Shown: positions 11,656-24,728 of the stretch, piece after piece | How the letters are laid out: every line of letters begins with the position of its first letter | Numbering within the stretch: position 1 is the stretch's first letter | DNA from: Leucaena leucocephala | Lineage: Eukaryota; Streptophyta; Magnoliopsida; Fabales; Fabaceae | DNA length: 64,000 nucleotides | Direction: 5' to 3' | NCBI GenBank assembly: GCA_037074615.1 | Contig: CM073560.1 | Location: 751,501 to 815,500, forward strand | Program-made: the position numbers and the translations under genes | The notes under the pieces: generated by a model | What the model was told of the DNA's origin: nothing | The model's input: the letters and a program-made list of their open reading frames with translations, nothing else | Database searches by the model: none

Positions 11656-14600
11656 TGTATAAAGTAGTCCGTTTGGGAGAAGGCTTATCCTAGTTATCCA
11701 TATAGTTGTAGGTCTTACATCAGAGAAGTAGATATATATGACCGAAATAAATTAAAAGAACAGAAATATGAAAATATATTAAAAAAAAAACAAAAGAAGA
11801 AGATGGGGAAGAAGAAGTGGATGTGAGAGAAGGGAATGTGTAGTGTAGTGATGAACAGTATAATGTTTGCTTTCTGGTTTTGTGGGCATATGGGTCCTGC
11901 ACTTTCTGTTCCTCACAACTTCGCCTTTTTACATTACTCTCTCTTTTCTTTCTTTCTCTCTTTGGTCCCACTCTCTCCATTAATGTGCTTTCTTCATTAG
12001 GGTTACCCTTCATTATCAATTTATCATCATCCAACTAAACTCTTCATTTTTCTTTTATAATGCTTTTGCTTTGCCATTTCATTTCAACCTCTGTATATCT
12101 TGGCGTTTATTCCTTAACCTTAATGTACACAAAATTATTTTACTTTTCATCCTTATAATTAATTATTTAATATTTTTTCAATTTAGTTGTTATGTTTTAG
12201 GATTTGTTGTAATCAAGCCCTTGTAACCTATCTACTTGGCAAAATGTTGGTGACAAAGATATGATATTTGAGAGTGTATTAAAATGATTTAAACTCTAAT
12301 GACATAATTACTTTTTTACATTATACTTAACATACGATTTTTTTTTTATATTATAAGAATAAATTACATAAATTTCTTATAAGTTCAATCGAAATCAGAA
12401 AAACACACTCTAGTCAAATATTAATCTTATTTCTCAACAAAAACAATTCACTCAATATAATCAACCTAAATATAAATTTTAAATTGTATTAAAATTCACA
12501 TTTAAACATATTTAGGAATTCTTGCAATTTCAATAAAACTAGAAATGCATCTATATATATTAATTTTTAATAATGATTATGATATTATAAATAAAATAAA
12601 CATTGGGATCGGTTAGGGTATTAAAAATTAACCGTGTGGTGTGCACATGCTTGCATGTTCCAATGAATCTGAATGATATGTAAAACTTGGAGGAATTTTT
12701 TGATGTTAGCTTATAATTATAAGCGATCAGAGAGATGTCATAATAAGCGAACGCTTCATATTAAATTAAAGACTAAATCTTTTGCACATGGTTATGATTG
12801 CTTCCTATTTACTCTCCACTATCTCTCTACCATCTGGGATCCAGTTCAAGCTTTACAATATAAATGCGAGTTTGAACATCGCACTTCCACTAAAGGAGCC
12901 TACCTCCAAATAAACAATGCCATTCACTTTTTTTATAACATCTCAAACCCCTCGTAGGGTTAATCATTGTAATGCTAAGCTAATTATAAAGGAGAAACGA
13001 CAAGTTTCAAAATCTCAAGTTGATCACAGTTTGTAGATCATATGCATGTAATGGTTTTTTTAAAAGAAAAAACAAAACCATACGCTCCTAAGACGTTTAA
13101 ATAACAAATAAGGGGATTACTATGAGGCCTCAAATAAGGGGTTTAATTAACCAAAAATTTTAATGGCAAATGAGGAGCTAACAATAATAAATTTTACTGC
13201 AGTTATTGATAACATATTTATGTTGCTAGGGACTTTTTAGTGATTAAGTCAATTTCTTATTCTTCTAAAAAAATATGTATTAAAACTAACCGGCGTTGAT
13301 ATGGTGGAAGGGTTTTGACTGCCTAATCACAATATCTTAAGTATGTGTGAATGCAAAAAGAAAAGAATACTTTTGGAAGAACTATCTCTAATTAGACCTA
13401 ATAATATTCGAATATGATTTAGTCTAATAGTTATATCTGTGTTTATTTTTATAGTACTTCACCAAAAAAATTTACTAATAAATTTAGTTTTTTCTCATGT
13501 TTTTTTCTTTTTGGTTACTGGTGATGGCTCCATCCCAAGTTGCAGCAAGAGGTTGAAAGGGCTAGGGAGGGAGAAAATAAATAAGCATCCTTTAGGGTTG
13601 AGATATGATGGAAGCAAAGTGTGTTTGGGAATAATGTGGTGTGAGTGATTTGTGAGGATTTAAATAATTTGGACAAGAATACAAGCTAAAAAGAAGAATG
13701 GGTAGAGAGAGAGAGAGAGAGGAACAAAGCCAACATTTGAAGGAGGGGGAGAAAAAGAATCAACTTGGTGCGTTGCTTAGCTGGAGACAGATAAATCTAG
13801 GGTTAATCCACATGGTAGACAGAAGAAGATGTAAGGGGTACATTCACATCACATGCACACCCCCATGTGAAGTAAACCCTTTTGTCTACTTGTTCAAAAT
13901 CTTCTCTTTTTATGGCCCCTCTCTCTCTCTCATACATATAACTCTCTCCCAGATCCACAAATATAATTGTTGTGTATTTAATGACTGCGCGAGTGCGCAC
14001 ACACACAATCAAAATGTCATATATATTCTATTTTTTCTACCTATTATCAGTAACTTGTCCTGAGGGGCTGTATGCAGCATCGCTATTTATTGCATTTTAG
14101 AGAGAGCTTCATTTCCAGAAACAAGATTTGTTCTTTCTTCATCTTAATTGCAGTAAATATCTCCTCAGAAATTAATGTTCTGTTCTGTTTAAGCATTTTT
14201 GTTTCTGCTGCAAAACAACAAAACTTATTCACAGACACCGTAAACTGTATATTTCTCGTCTTTATTATTCCGTTTTCACAGTTTCCCCCACTCATCACAC
14301 CTTCCTTATTGCTATATTATTCATGACATTTCCCTTACTGTCTTGTGATTTAACGTGTAAACATGAATTTTACACCGAAATTATGAAGGTCGAAGAAGTC
14401 AAACATGTGATTTTTAATTAATCTGTTTAATTTTAACAGTTCATCCCTACCCGTGAAGTTATTTAATTACCTCCAATCAGATCATCTCAATATAATAAAA
14501 AAAGGGAATTAAAGTGGGGGATCATGATGTGATCTCATGTTATTTCATGCTATATCTACTTTCAGTGCCTACAAATGGCTTTTTGGAATAAGAACACAGA

Positions 14601-17600
14601 TCTGATATATGTGTGTGTGTGTGTAACTAAAGCTAGGGCTCTGTGGGGGTATTTCTCTGAATTCAAGAAAGAGACCAGTATTGATTGAAATTTTGTTTTC
14701 TTTTACTTTTCTTCTCACACTGTTTTGTTTTTGCTTTGCAGCAGGTAAGCTTTTCAACATTTAATGGAGATATATATATCAAACATGCTTTTACAAAATG
14801 GAGTCAACCTGTTCCATCACCACTTTTATGGTATATTTATATATAACTTCTGGAACCTACCTATACCGTTGCAGTATTTGATCATTATTAGAATCAAAGT
14901 ATGTATATATATCTGTGTGTCTATGTATCAGTAAGTACTGCAGATGATATGGGTCATGCAAACTGGTTGACTGATTCATTCTGATCTATGAATGATGTGA
15001 TATAAGTGTGTGGACAGCATGTACATGCTTCAATAACAAGAACAAAAAAAAGTGTGTGTGTGAGGGAAAAAATTACAGTTGTGAGGGTATGTGATGTGTG
15101 TGTAAAATACCAAAAGAGTGGGCGTAGTGGGTAGGGCATCTTCTCCCACAACTTTCTCTCTCTACAGCTAAGTAGAGAAGTTCCACAAGGCATATGTCCT
15201 TTTATCCAGCTAGAGAGAGAGACACTCTATCTTTGCCAGCAAAGCATTTATATATATATTCAGCTACATATACACCAGTCAATGTTATATTAATGCTTTT
15301 TATTAAACTATCTCAAATTTTCAATGTTAAGTCAATTATTTTTTTTTATAAAAAAAAAAATTGAGGTGAGTTAGGTATCAGGGATCACCGCACCAAGGTA
15401 TATCTCTTAATTCAAAAAAAAAATTATAAAAATATTTATAAATCGCCTACTAATAAAATTCTCATATCGATATTAAAATTTAAATTTATAATCTTATGAT
15501 TTATGAGTCAACGTCTTACTAACTAAATCAATATTTATTGTCTAAATAAATTATATATAGAGGGAGACGTTATTTAATATTTTTAATCCATCAAATTATA
15601 TAAATATATTCTCTATGTTTTTTAACCTACTATAGACCTCTCTAAACCGAGAAGAGTATATATGTTACACACTTTTACTTGGAGTTTTGTTAAAATTCCA
15701 TAGATATACATATTTTCTCTATGTTTAAAATATACGCAAATATCCTCTGAAAGATAAAAGAAAAGGAATATGTAATTTTAACAAAACTCAAGAAATTATT
15801 CCTATATACTTTATGTTCTATTTTGTCAAAGATGACATAGGTTTTGAAAAAAAAAATTAAAAATGTATATTTTCCATGAAATTTAATATTTTATTTTAGA
15901 GTAGGTTTATATATAGCTTGAGCATGCAATAAAACACTGCATAAAATTCATGGTATCAATAAGTTGTGAATAATGTAACTCGTTTTAAATAAATTTTATA
16001 TAAAAACAAGCCTACAAGTTAGCTTTGATCAGCATGAAACTCAAATGGGGCATGTATAAAGTTTTTTTTTATGAAGGGGTCAAAAAAAAATAAAAGAAGG
16101 AATTAAATAAAAGAGGGGAAACCCAGAAAAAAGGTATGGGAAATGTTATGATGATGAGATGCCAACTTTATTGTGCATGATGAGCTCCTATCTTTAGTTT
16201 TATTCACAATTAATATTAGCCAATCCCATATTATATTCCATCCCCACATGTTCTTCAATCAAAAAGATGACATTTGCAAGAGTGGCAAGTATATATTAAA
16301 ACACAGGCAGACATATGCATGTGTCATTGTGTCTTCCCTAAACTCCCTTCTTCACAAAATATTAATTATTAATAATATTGCTTCATTCTTTAATTTGTGG
16401 GGTTTTACTTTTTTGAATATTAATTAAAAGATTATTTCTCCTCTTTTAATTTTTAGAGATTATAGAAACTTATGAGTATTTTCATAAATCATCATTGCTA
16501 AACATCCAACTCATTAAAGCTTGTAACTTTTGAGATAAGTTTAGGTTGTACATTGTAATTTAATTTAATTATTTCGATCATGAAAAAAATCAAGATCTTG
16601 CTGTACTTTTTGTAGACTATTATATGAATTAGCATAATTAATAATTAGTGAAAAAAAACAAAGAAATATTTTCCTCAACATCAATAATGATATAAAATAT
16701 ATGGAATTTATTATAACTTATGTTATTTATCTTATAAGAACTATGATTTTTTTCCCCAACCAAGTTATGGTTTATGCATTAATTAGACTTCCAACAGGAT
16801 GCCAAAATGCATGTAACTCAGTTAAAAATAATAGTTTTTCTGGTCTAAAAAACTAAAAAATAATATATATTTTTAGTAAAATCAATTGTTATCAAAGTAG
16901 AAGAAAAGGAGGGGAATGCCCGTTCCCACTGATGTAAACTTAACTTACATGACCACCTCTTATCAAATTACCATGGTACCCCTGGGACCATATCTTTTGC
17001 ATCCTTCACTTTGACCAAAATACCCTTCCAATATGATTCCCTTTGTACTTTCTAATCTTTAATTTGTACACCTAATTAATCATGGTATAGGTGTCCGAGT
17101 AAAAGTTAATCCTTGATGATTTGTGCATTAAATGGGATATTAATTGAGTGGGTCCTACATTATTGCATCCTTCGTGTCCTTGCATTCCCCAATTTTCCCC
17201 CGTCTCAATCATTGACTTCCAATAATTTTCATAACGTATTGATCCCTCCCAATATTTTATTTTTGTTCCCAGGTAAAATAAATTATAATTAAAGCTTTTT
17301 ATTTATTTCAATGAAATTACAAATATTTTATACGTTTCAAAATATCAACTTAATTATTCCGAAATAAGCAATCACGAGCTGCTTCAATTTGGTTTCTTTA
17401 TTTGCACACTCTTTAACAGTTTAAAAAATTATACATATACAGAAAAAAATTCTTACATGATATATTTAATTTGATGAATATTTTAAAATTAAATTCAGTC
17501 TACTTCCTTATCTTTTGCTAATGAAGAACTTGTTAAGTTGGGTTTTAGAAGCTGATTAGAATCAAGACATGTCTATCGTTAAAAAGAAAGCATGAAGTAC

Positions 17601-18551
17601 TGTTTTAATTTTTTTAACTTTAATACCGTAAACTTTACCAATCATTATTATTTCTGAAAATGAAACTTAATATATTAATATTTAAAAATATTTTATCAAT
17701 ATTTAAAATTTTAATATTAGCATGTAGCATTTTTCACTAACCATATTGGAGACTTGGAGTATTGAAACTAAAATAAAATTTTATATAAAATTAAAAAATT
17801 AAATGTGCATTTTTTATAATTTTTTTTATACAAACATTTATGGGCACAAAAAGTCCACGACACAAGATGAGAATTTTATAAAGCATGATTTGTCAAAAAG
17901 CACAACCAAACATATTTGGAATATAATCAATACTTCTACGCAACACTTTTAGTTATTTTGTTATTTTGGTTTTAATTATTAGGTTTTATTTTTAACATCT
18001 TATCTATTGTATTGATGTTTCTAAAACACTACACCTTGGCTTGAATCTAAAATGACAAATAATCTCACGCACTCAAATTGAATTTCAAGCAGAAAATGAA
18101 AAGAAGTATCCAAATAATAGAACATGAGGGAAATTACGAGAAAGCCTATTCAACACATCTTTCTCCGATTTTAACGTGAACAGGGCGTTATCCTGTTAGG
18201 AAAGAAATGACTAAATGACAAAAAATGTTCAAAAGAGAAGAAATAAGCCCCATATATTTATTTACATGCTTTTTTTTGTGGAGTCTAGGTATCATTCAAC
18301 CGATAGCTATAAATTAATTTTTTTAAAATATAAAATTTATTTAAATATATTTTATCTTTCCTAAAAAAGTCTATTTACATATACAATACTCGAATAAAAT
18401 ATTAAACGGAACAGGGGAGAACAATCTAATTACCAGCAAGCTAAGGCAAGTCATTTTCAAGTGGGGCGTGCACGGATATGGGAGAGGGAGGGTTTGGAAT
18501 TTAAAATTTGAAATAGAAATGGAACGTTGTCATATATAAAAGATCACATAT

Positions 18552-18657
18552 TTAAAAAAAAAATAACACCTAATAATTGGTATATGTAGTATGGGGATAT
18601 ATTTTTTTTTTAAAAAAAAAAGCCTTAATAATCGGTACATGTAGTATGGGGAGGAGC
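18552..18657. repeat. Two-copy direct repeat, period about 56 bp
   Basis: TAATAATTGGTATATGTAGT followed by ATGGGGA (from about 18571) recurs about 56 bp downstream as TAATAATCGGTACATGTAGT plus ATGGGGA. Each copy is preceded by an A/T homopolymer run. A local tandem duplication with a few substitutions. Confidence 0.7.
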
Positions 18658-20691
18658 CAGCGCCTATGATAAAGTAATATAAATATGGAAAATTCATATC
18701 CAATAAACCAGACCACAGTCAATATGGCTAGCTAGCTAGCATTATATGGTCCCAAAATATTATTTTTAATAAAAAATAACGATGATATTTATTTTTTTTG
18801 AAATCCACAAGTTGGGATCTTGGCACAATTACAGCCATCAAAATTTTGATGCCATTTATTAGGGTAGGCCACAAATTCAACAGAATTGGCCACCATTTAC
18901 TTCTGTTTCATAAATGGCTTGCCCTAATAATAACATGACCTACATCTAACTAGTTTTTCCACAGTGGTTCCCACTCAAAAAATAAAAGCAAAAATCATTT
19001 TCAATACTCTCAATTAACACATTACAAATTACACACACAAGATATAATAATTGTCATCAAAATACATTATCAATTAATAGTTGATTTAACTATAAATTCC
19101 ATAATATTATAAAGTGAACGAACCTAGTTATAATAATAATAATAATTAAATATTTCATATATCGGTATGACTTGATCTAAAATTGTCCAAACCGGTGTTG
19201 TGTGGTCCAATTTGGAAGTTGACATGAAATTGTAAATTAATTTGAGAAATATGCAAAGGATAATTCAACCCACTTGATCCATTAATATACTTCAACGAAG
19301 TCGTATAAAGAAGCTGGTAAATGTGCCTTTCGTCTCTTCTGTAGTATCAAATTACACGCAATTATGAATTAACTCATAATTTTTATGCGCTCCTATTTTT
19401 AATCCAATTATCATAAATATAGAAAAGTAATTTATTGAGATAATTATGGTAAAAAGTTACAATAACCTAAAGCAGGCTGTGATGAAAGTTGATAGTGTCA
19501 CGGTCAGGGTAGGACCCAAAGTGGCCACACCTGCACATGTATGTGGAGTGCTACAGTTGCCCCCATCAAGTTGAAAATTGAAAACCACTTTTTTTTTTTT
19601 TATCTGTTTATTTTAATCAGTAAAACTTTATTAAACGGAGGAGGAGTATATTAGTAATTTCACAAAGAATATAAAATAAGACACCAGAGAGACAAACCCA
19701 GATCAGGAGCCAGCCCCGTGGATGTAAATAAAATATCCCATTATGTAGCTTCAATGATTAAAGGGCAATGCTGGAACCATGTTAGGGTCACTCCCGTCAT
19801 TTCCTCACCCCCAACCGCCACTCAAGTCCAAACCCCTCAAGCAACCTTTTCAAATGAATTTAAATCCTTCAATTAAAAAAAAAATACTCTCTAACTTTTT
19901 TACAGATTACAATAATTACCACATTTTAATAACTTCTTCATTAAATTAGAAATGGATAATTCTGATTAATTATTTGATATTTAATATTTGATTTATATTA
20001 CATTTTAGATTTTAATTTTATAGAGAACAAAGACAAAAATGTTTGGAAAATAAGAGAAATAAAAAATTGAGGGAAAAAAGTAAGGCTGACCTACATGGGC
20101 CGGCTTTTAACTAAATATAGCTGGACAGACAAAAACCAACTTATTATCAGGATCGTCTGTTTGTGCAGGTATTAAAAAATCTCTGTGGCTATTTAATAAT
20201 AAAAAGCTTTTTTTAATAAATAAACTGAATTATTGGGACACAAAGAAATAATTAATAAATCAATAAATATCTGTATATATATCTTTCTGTGCCACTTTTT
20301 ATTATTACAGTGAGAAAACCCAGGTTAATTAAACTAAAAGACTGAAGATTCCACGGAACGGGAAAGAAATAATAAAAGAAATATTTATTACCATGTCTAA
20401 TATAATAATTAAAAAAAAAAGTGTTCTTGAGATTGACAAGCAGATCCCACCAAAATAAATAAATAAAATTGCGGGCTCTATCTTAAATCATCATAATAAA
20501 AACCATCCAAGAAATTCACCACCACCCTTTCTTCCTTCTCCTCGGTTCCTCGCTTTCTCTGTTTTTCTCGGATTTATAATTTTAATTTCCCTCCATGCGA
20601 CTCTACTGAACGCACAGATATACTGTAATTTGCTGCTTTCGCTGCTGTTTTGTGAGATATAGAGACGAAGAATTAAGAGAATAAGAGTCCT

Positions 20692-23477
20692 ATGCTGGGG
20701 GACTCAACTGCGTTAGGAGGTGGCGGAGCTAGCTCTGGAGATGATGCGGCGGCGGCGGCGGCGGCTGCATCTGAGGGAGGAGTTGCAGAACCGCATGACG
20801 GTGGTGAGTCAGAAGTTGCGGCGGCGGGAAGCGGTGGTGGAGGAGCTGGATCGAATTCAGGCGAAGAGGGTGGTGGCGGTGACAGAAGCTTCGGCGGCAA
20901 CCGGTGGCCCCGCCAGGAGACTCTGGCGCTCTTGAAGATACGCTCGGACATGGACGTTGCGTTTCGAGATGCCAGCGTGAAGGGTCCCTTGTGGGATGAA
21001 GTTTCCAGGTAATTAAAAAAAAATCTTCTTCTGTTCTGAGATGCTTCAAAATTCATGCGACGGTGGTTTCTGATAATTGAACTCGAATCCCGGCGGAAAG
21101 AATTCACTTCATTGGTTTGAGATCTGAGAGAGAGAAAATTCCATATCTTTTTATTTTATTTTCCCAGCGTTTTCTGCAGTTTCAATTTTCTTTTTCTCTC
21201 TCTACTATCGGTTTCAAGTCTTTTACATCACCTTTTGCATTTTTCCCTCTTTCAATCTTACCCTTTTCTCACACACACTTTCTGCTTTGAGATTTCGGGA
21301 AAGAAGAACACATCATCCATGATTTGGATTTGATTTAATTGTGCTTTTCTAATTCTCACTGTGATTCATGTTGAATTTTCCTAGCAAGTAAGTACCGACT
21401 GGAATTGAGTCCTCTCCAAACACGGTTTTTCCTCCCCTTTCCTTTCAGTTTTCCACACTGTTACAGAAAATTAAGGAATATAGATTATCTAATCTCGCAA
21501 TCAAGTCGGGGGTTCATATGTTTTCCATGGAAGCATTTCTGCTGCATCAATTCATGGGCAGTTATATTAGATTTATATGTGTGTGTATATATATATTCTT
21601 CTCTTTCCTATCTTCCCTTAGCTTTCATTTCAAGATATTCTTTGGTACTTGAATTAATTCTCTCCCCCACCACGCTCTTATAATTTGTTTCTTTTTGATA
21701 TTTTAATTTTTCAACTTATGCTTCCAATGTCTGTTATATATTCTCACTTGATTTTTACACTTGAATTCCACGGGATAAGATAAACCCAGAAGCTTTTTTT
21801 TTTTTTTTTTTGTTCTCGTCATTTTTATTTTTCATTTTGTTTTCTGTCTGGGGATTTTTTCTTGATATCAGGAAGCTAGCAGAACTCGGATACCAGAGAA
21901 GCGCCAAGAAGTGCAAAGAGAAATTCGAGAACGTTTACAAGTACCACAAGCGAACTAAAGAAGGCAGAACCGGAAAACCATACGGGAAAACGTACCGTTT
22001 CTTTGATCAGTTAGAAGCTCTAGATCACCATCATCAAAACCAAAACCAACCTCATAATGCTAATTCTTTATTGATTCAATCCTCTTCTTCTAATTCTGCT
22101 CCTCTACCTGCACCGCCAGTCTCCGTCATACCCACCACCCAACCTCCTCCGTCTGTAATAGTGGCGCCACAAGTAGCGCCTCCTCCTCTTCCTCCTCATG
22201 TTAATGCTGCCACTACTACTGTTCCATCAATGAACACTACTTCAATCCCTCCATTGTACCCACCACCCCCAGCACTAGCAGCAACAACAACGATAACAGC
22301 AAACCCTACTTTTTTACCCTCGTTCGCTAGCATACCGACGGATCTCTTGTCGAATTCTAGTTCATCTTCGACTTCGTCGGATGAGACAATAGAGGCTCGG
22401 CGGAGGCGGAAGCGCAAGTGGAAGGACTTCTTCGAGAGGTTGATGAAGGAGGTGATAGAGAAGCAGGAGGAGTTGCAGAAGAGGTTTCTGGAAGCCATAG
22501 AGAAACGCGAGCACGAAAGAATGGTTCGAGAGGAATCGTGGAGAATGCAGGAGATGGCCAGGATCAATAAGGAGAGAGAAATATTGGCGCAGGAAAGATC
22601 CATTGCCTCTGCCAAAGACGCTGCTGTAATGGCATTCTTGCATAAGATCGCTGAACAGCAGAATCTCGGCCAACTGGGCACACCGACAACAAATAATATT
22701 AACATCCCCAATCCTCCGACGTCGCAGCCCACGGCAGCTCCCGCTCCAGTACCAGCAGCAGTAGTTGCACCTCCGCCGCCGCAGCCACTGCAACCTGTGA
22801 CGGTGCAACAATCAACTTCAATTCTTTCTACTCCAATGCCGGCTCCGCCTCCATCCACGCAGCAAGGTATAACGAGCATGGAAATTGTAGCAAAAACTGA
22901 CAACGGGGATAACAGTAATTTGACTACTCCAAGTACCTCGTCGTCGAGGTGGCCTAAAGTGGAGGTAGAGACGCTCATAAAACTACGGACAAACATGGAC
23001 GCGAAATACCAGGAGAATGGGCCGAAGGGGCCGTTGTGGGAGGAAATCTCCTCCGCAATGAGGAGACTGGGGTACAACCGTAGCTCCAAGAGGTGCAAAG
23101 AGAAGTGGGAGAACATCAACAAGTACTTCAAGAAGGTGAAGGAGAGCAACAAGAGAAGACCAGAAGATTCCAAGACGTGCCCGTACTTTCACCAGCTGGA
23201 TGCACTATACAGGGAGAAGAGTTTCAAGCTGCAGTCAGCGCCGCCGCCGCCGCCGGAGAACATGATGTCTACGCCGCTCATGGTACGCCCAGAGCAGCAG
23301 TGGCCACCACAGCCGCAGCAACAAGAAACACGGCAGTCTTCGGGGCCGCAGGTGATGATGGGAAGCGCGGGAACTGATGCAATGGAAGAAGACGAAGAAG
23401 AGGACGATGATGGAGGAAGTGGTACCTACGAGATTGTGGCAAGCACGCCAGCTACTTCAGTGGGTGCTTCTGAGTGA
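20692..23477 (+). CDS. DF1: Double-trihelix GT-2-class transcription factor, DF1-like
   Basis: Two exons, 20692-21008 and 21872-23477, joined within an Arg codon (AG/G); 640 aa. The N-terminus is low complexity (poly-Ala from a GCG repeat, then Gly-rich). Trihelix 1 (about 70-155) is split by the intron: NRWPRQETLALLKIRSDMDV up to DEVSR, then KLAELGYQRSAKKCKEKFEN to FFDQLEAL. A Pro/Asn-rich linker follows, then the central basic and helical block (about 281-370: RRRKRKWKDFFERLMKEV, EKREHERMVREESWRMQEMA). Trihelix 2 (about 464-550) runs from SRWPKVEVETLIKLRTNMDA to CPYFHQLDALYREK. The tail is acidic. The family binds GT elements; DF1/GTL1 relatives restrain cell growth and shape mucilage and root hairs. 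DF1 is the best fit because of SFGGNRWPRQETLALLKIRS and RTKEGRTGK. It converges on the GT-2-like gene 7 kb away. Confidence 0.92.
20743..20771 (+). repeat. GCG trinucleotide repeat coding poly-Ala
   Basis: About eight GCG units inside exon 1 of the DF1-like gene, read as alanine at residues about 19-26. Length variation here would change the protein without a frameshift. Confidence 0.8.
21009..21871 (+). other. Intron of the DF1-like gene
   Basis: 863-bp intron, donor CCAG/GTAATT and acceptor GATATCAG/GAAGC, with a T18-plus run about 75 bp before the acceptor. It falls inside trihelix 1, at the same position as the intron of the neighbouring GT-2-like gene. Confidence 0.85.
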
Positions 23478-24618
23478 GAGAGGGAGAGAAAAGAAAAAGA
23501 GAAGAAAGAGTCAAAAGGATGGGTGAACCAATCAAGGAGGGTGAGGTGGGTCAGATATTACAAAGGTTGTCGGAGGTGGGAGGAGTGCGGCAGCGGATAC
23601 GGCGATGACGCGACGGTGGCGGGTTTACAGCAGAAGTCGGAAGGACGTGGGTACGGGAGAATGACACATATGGGCATAGAGGTGGGGAAGAGCTATTGGT
23701 ACTTTGGTGGTGGTCTGGTAGCTTATAGTCAATGGTCCATGATCAATATGTTTTTGTTTTTACAAATTTATTTATTTTTTTTGGGGCGAAATAAATAATT
23801 TGAGGGAAGAGCGAAAATTTTAAGATTTTCAGTTTTCACAATAATGAATAAGGAGAATAGTTTTTTATTTGTATTTTTTAAAAATCTTATAGTAATATGT
23901 TGGGGTAAATGGTTATTTTGGGTCTTTTTTTCCCTAAAACTTTTCTCATGTTCAAATGTTTTAGTGATCTTTTGTAAAATTTATTTGTTTTAAATTTTAG
24001 GTTAGACATAATTTGTTTGTATACACATTTTTATTACTTTTAACTGAGATTTAAATATGCATATGAAAGAACCCCAGTATGAGCTAATTACAAAATAATT
24101 GTACGAAACTTATTTTTTTCAAATAATTTGCCATATTGTTTAACAAAATAAAAAAAATAATAGAAAGGGAGACACCTTAAAAAACTAGTAGACAGGAAAG
24201 GCCTATAAATGTTTTAGAATAAAAATATTTTGTCATAATAGGTGCATCGGGATGAACTTTGATTTTAATTTAGTATGAAAAATGCATAATACTTATCATA
24301 TTTAAATTTGATTTTGCATATGAATGAAACGACCCCAGTGATCATGTGGTAGGGCCAGGTTTAATTAAGTTCCTGTACACAAGGGGGCTCCCATTTTGTA
24401 ATTGGGAAATATGGCTGGGGGAACGCATCATTACAATTATTGATATTAATGTGGAGTCTTCTTTTGGAGGAAAAAACAAGGGTGTCGTGAATTATAGAAC
24501 CGGAAAATAATTATTAAGAGGAGAATATCGTTAAAAATATAATTAATAATTTCAGGAGAGGACAAGGAAGGGTGGAGCCGTGGGGGAGGAGGGGCGGAAG
24601 CGGAAAATGGCAACAGCC

Positions 24619-24642
24619 CACGTGGAGAGTGGGGCCCACGTG
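24619..24642. promoter_or_regulatory. Pair of G-boxes in a direct repeat
   Basis: CACGTG occurs at 24619-24624 and 24637-24642 inside two copies of CCCACGTGGAG, 18 bp apart, in a GC-rich island. G-boxes bind bHLH and bZIP factors. No gene start is identified next to them, so any role is inferred. Confidence 0.5.
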
Positions 24643-24696
24643 GAGGAATCTTTTGAGTTGGGCGTAACCTCGATGAAAAGAACCTAACTAGCGTTG

Positions 24697-24728
24697 CTCC
24701 CTCCCTCCCTCCCTCCCTCCCTCCCTCT
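24697..24728. repeat. (CTCC)n tetranucleotide repeat
   Basis: Seven to eight CTCC units, passing into CTCTCTCC. It sits about 55 bp after the G-box pair and has the look of a pyrimidine-rich plant leader, but no open frame follows that I can support. Confidence 0.8.

Larger units (their letters stand above)
6121..20691. other. Gene-poor spacer of about 14.5 kb
   Basis: Between the SH4-like and DF1-like trihelix genes. I found no protein-coding gene. It contains a Ty3/gypsy fragment (7.7 kb), a Stowaway-like MITE (10.7 kb), a 56-bp duplication (18.6 kb), many microsatellites and weak SINE-like B boxes (7.8, 8.9 and 9.6 kb). Between 11.2 and 15.3 kb the composition is less AT-rich, with GA/CT tracts, splice-like sites and one imperfect hairpin, so an unrecognised noncoding transcript there cannot be excluded. 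Confidence 0.6.

Noticed and set aside
12673..12957. 94-codon open frame
   Set aside because: No recognisable domain and no gene context.
15455..15535. SINE-like stretch on the minus strand (TGATTTAGTTAGTAAGACGT)
   Set aside because: A-box-like head, but the B-box position is too degenerate.
20673..21107. Minus-strand 144-codon open frame over DF1-like exon 1
   Set aside because: Antisense shadow of the GC-rich exon, Ala/Pro/Ser repeats only.
22196..23173. Minus-strand open frame of 325 codons across the DF1-like exon 2
   Set aside because: It is antisense to the coding exon, low complexity, without domain resemblance; it arises because the sense codons avoid stops on the other strand.
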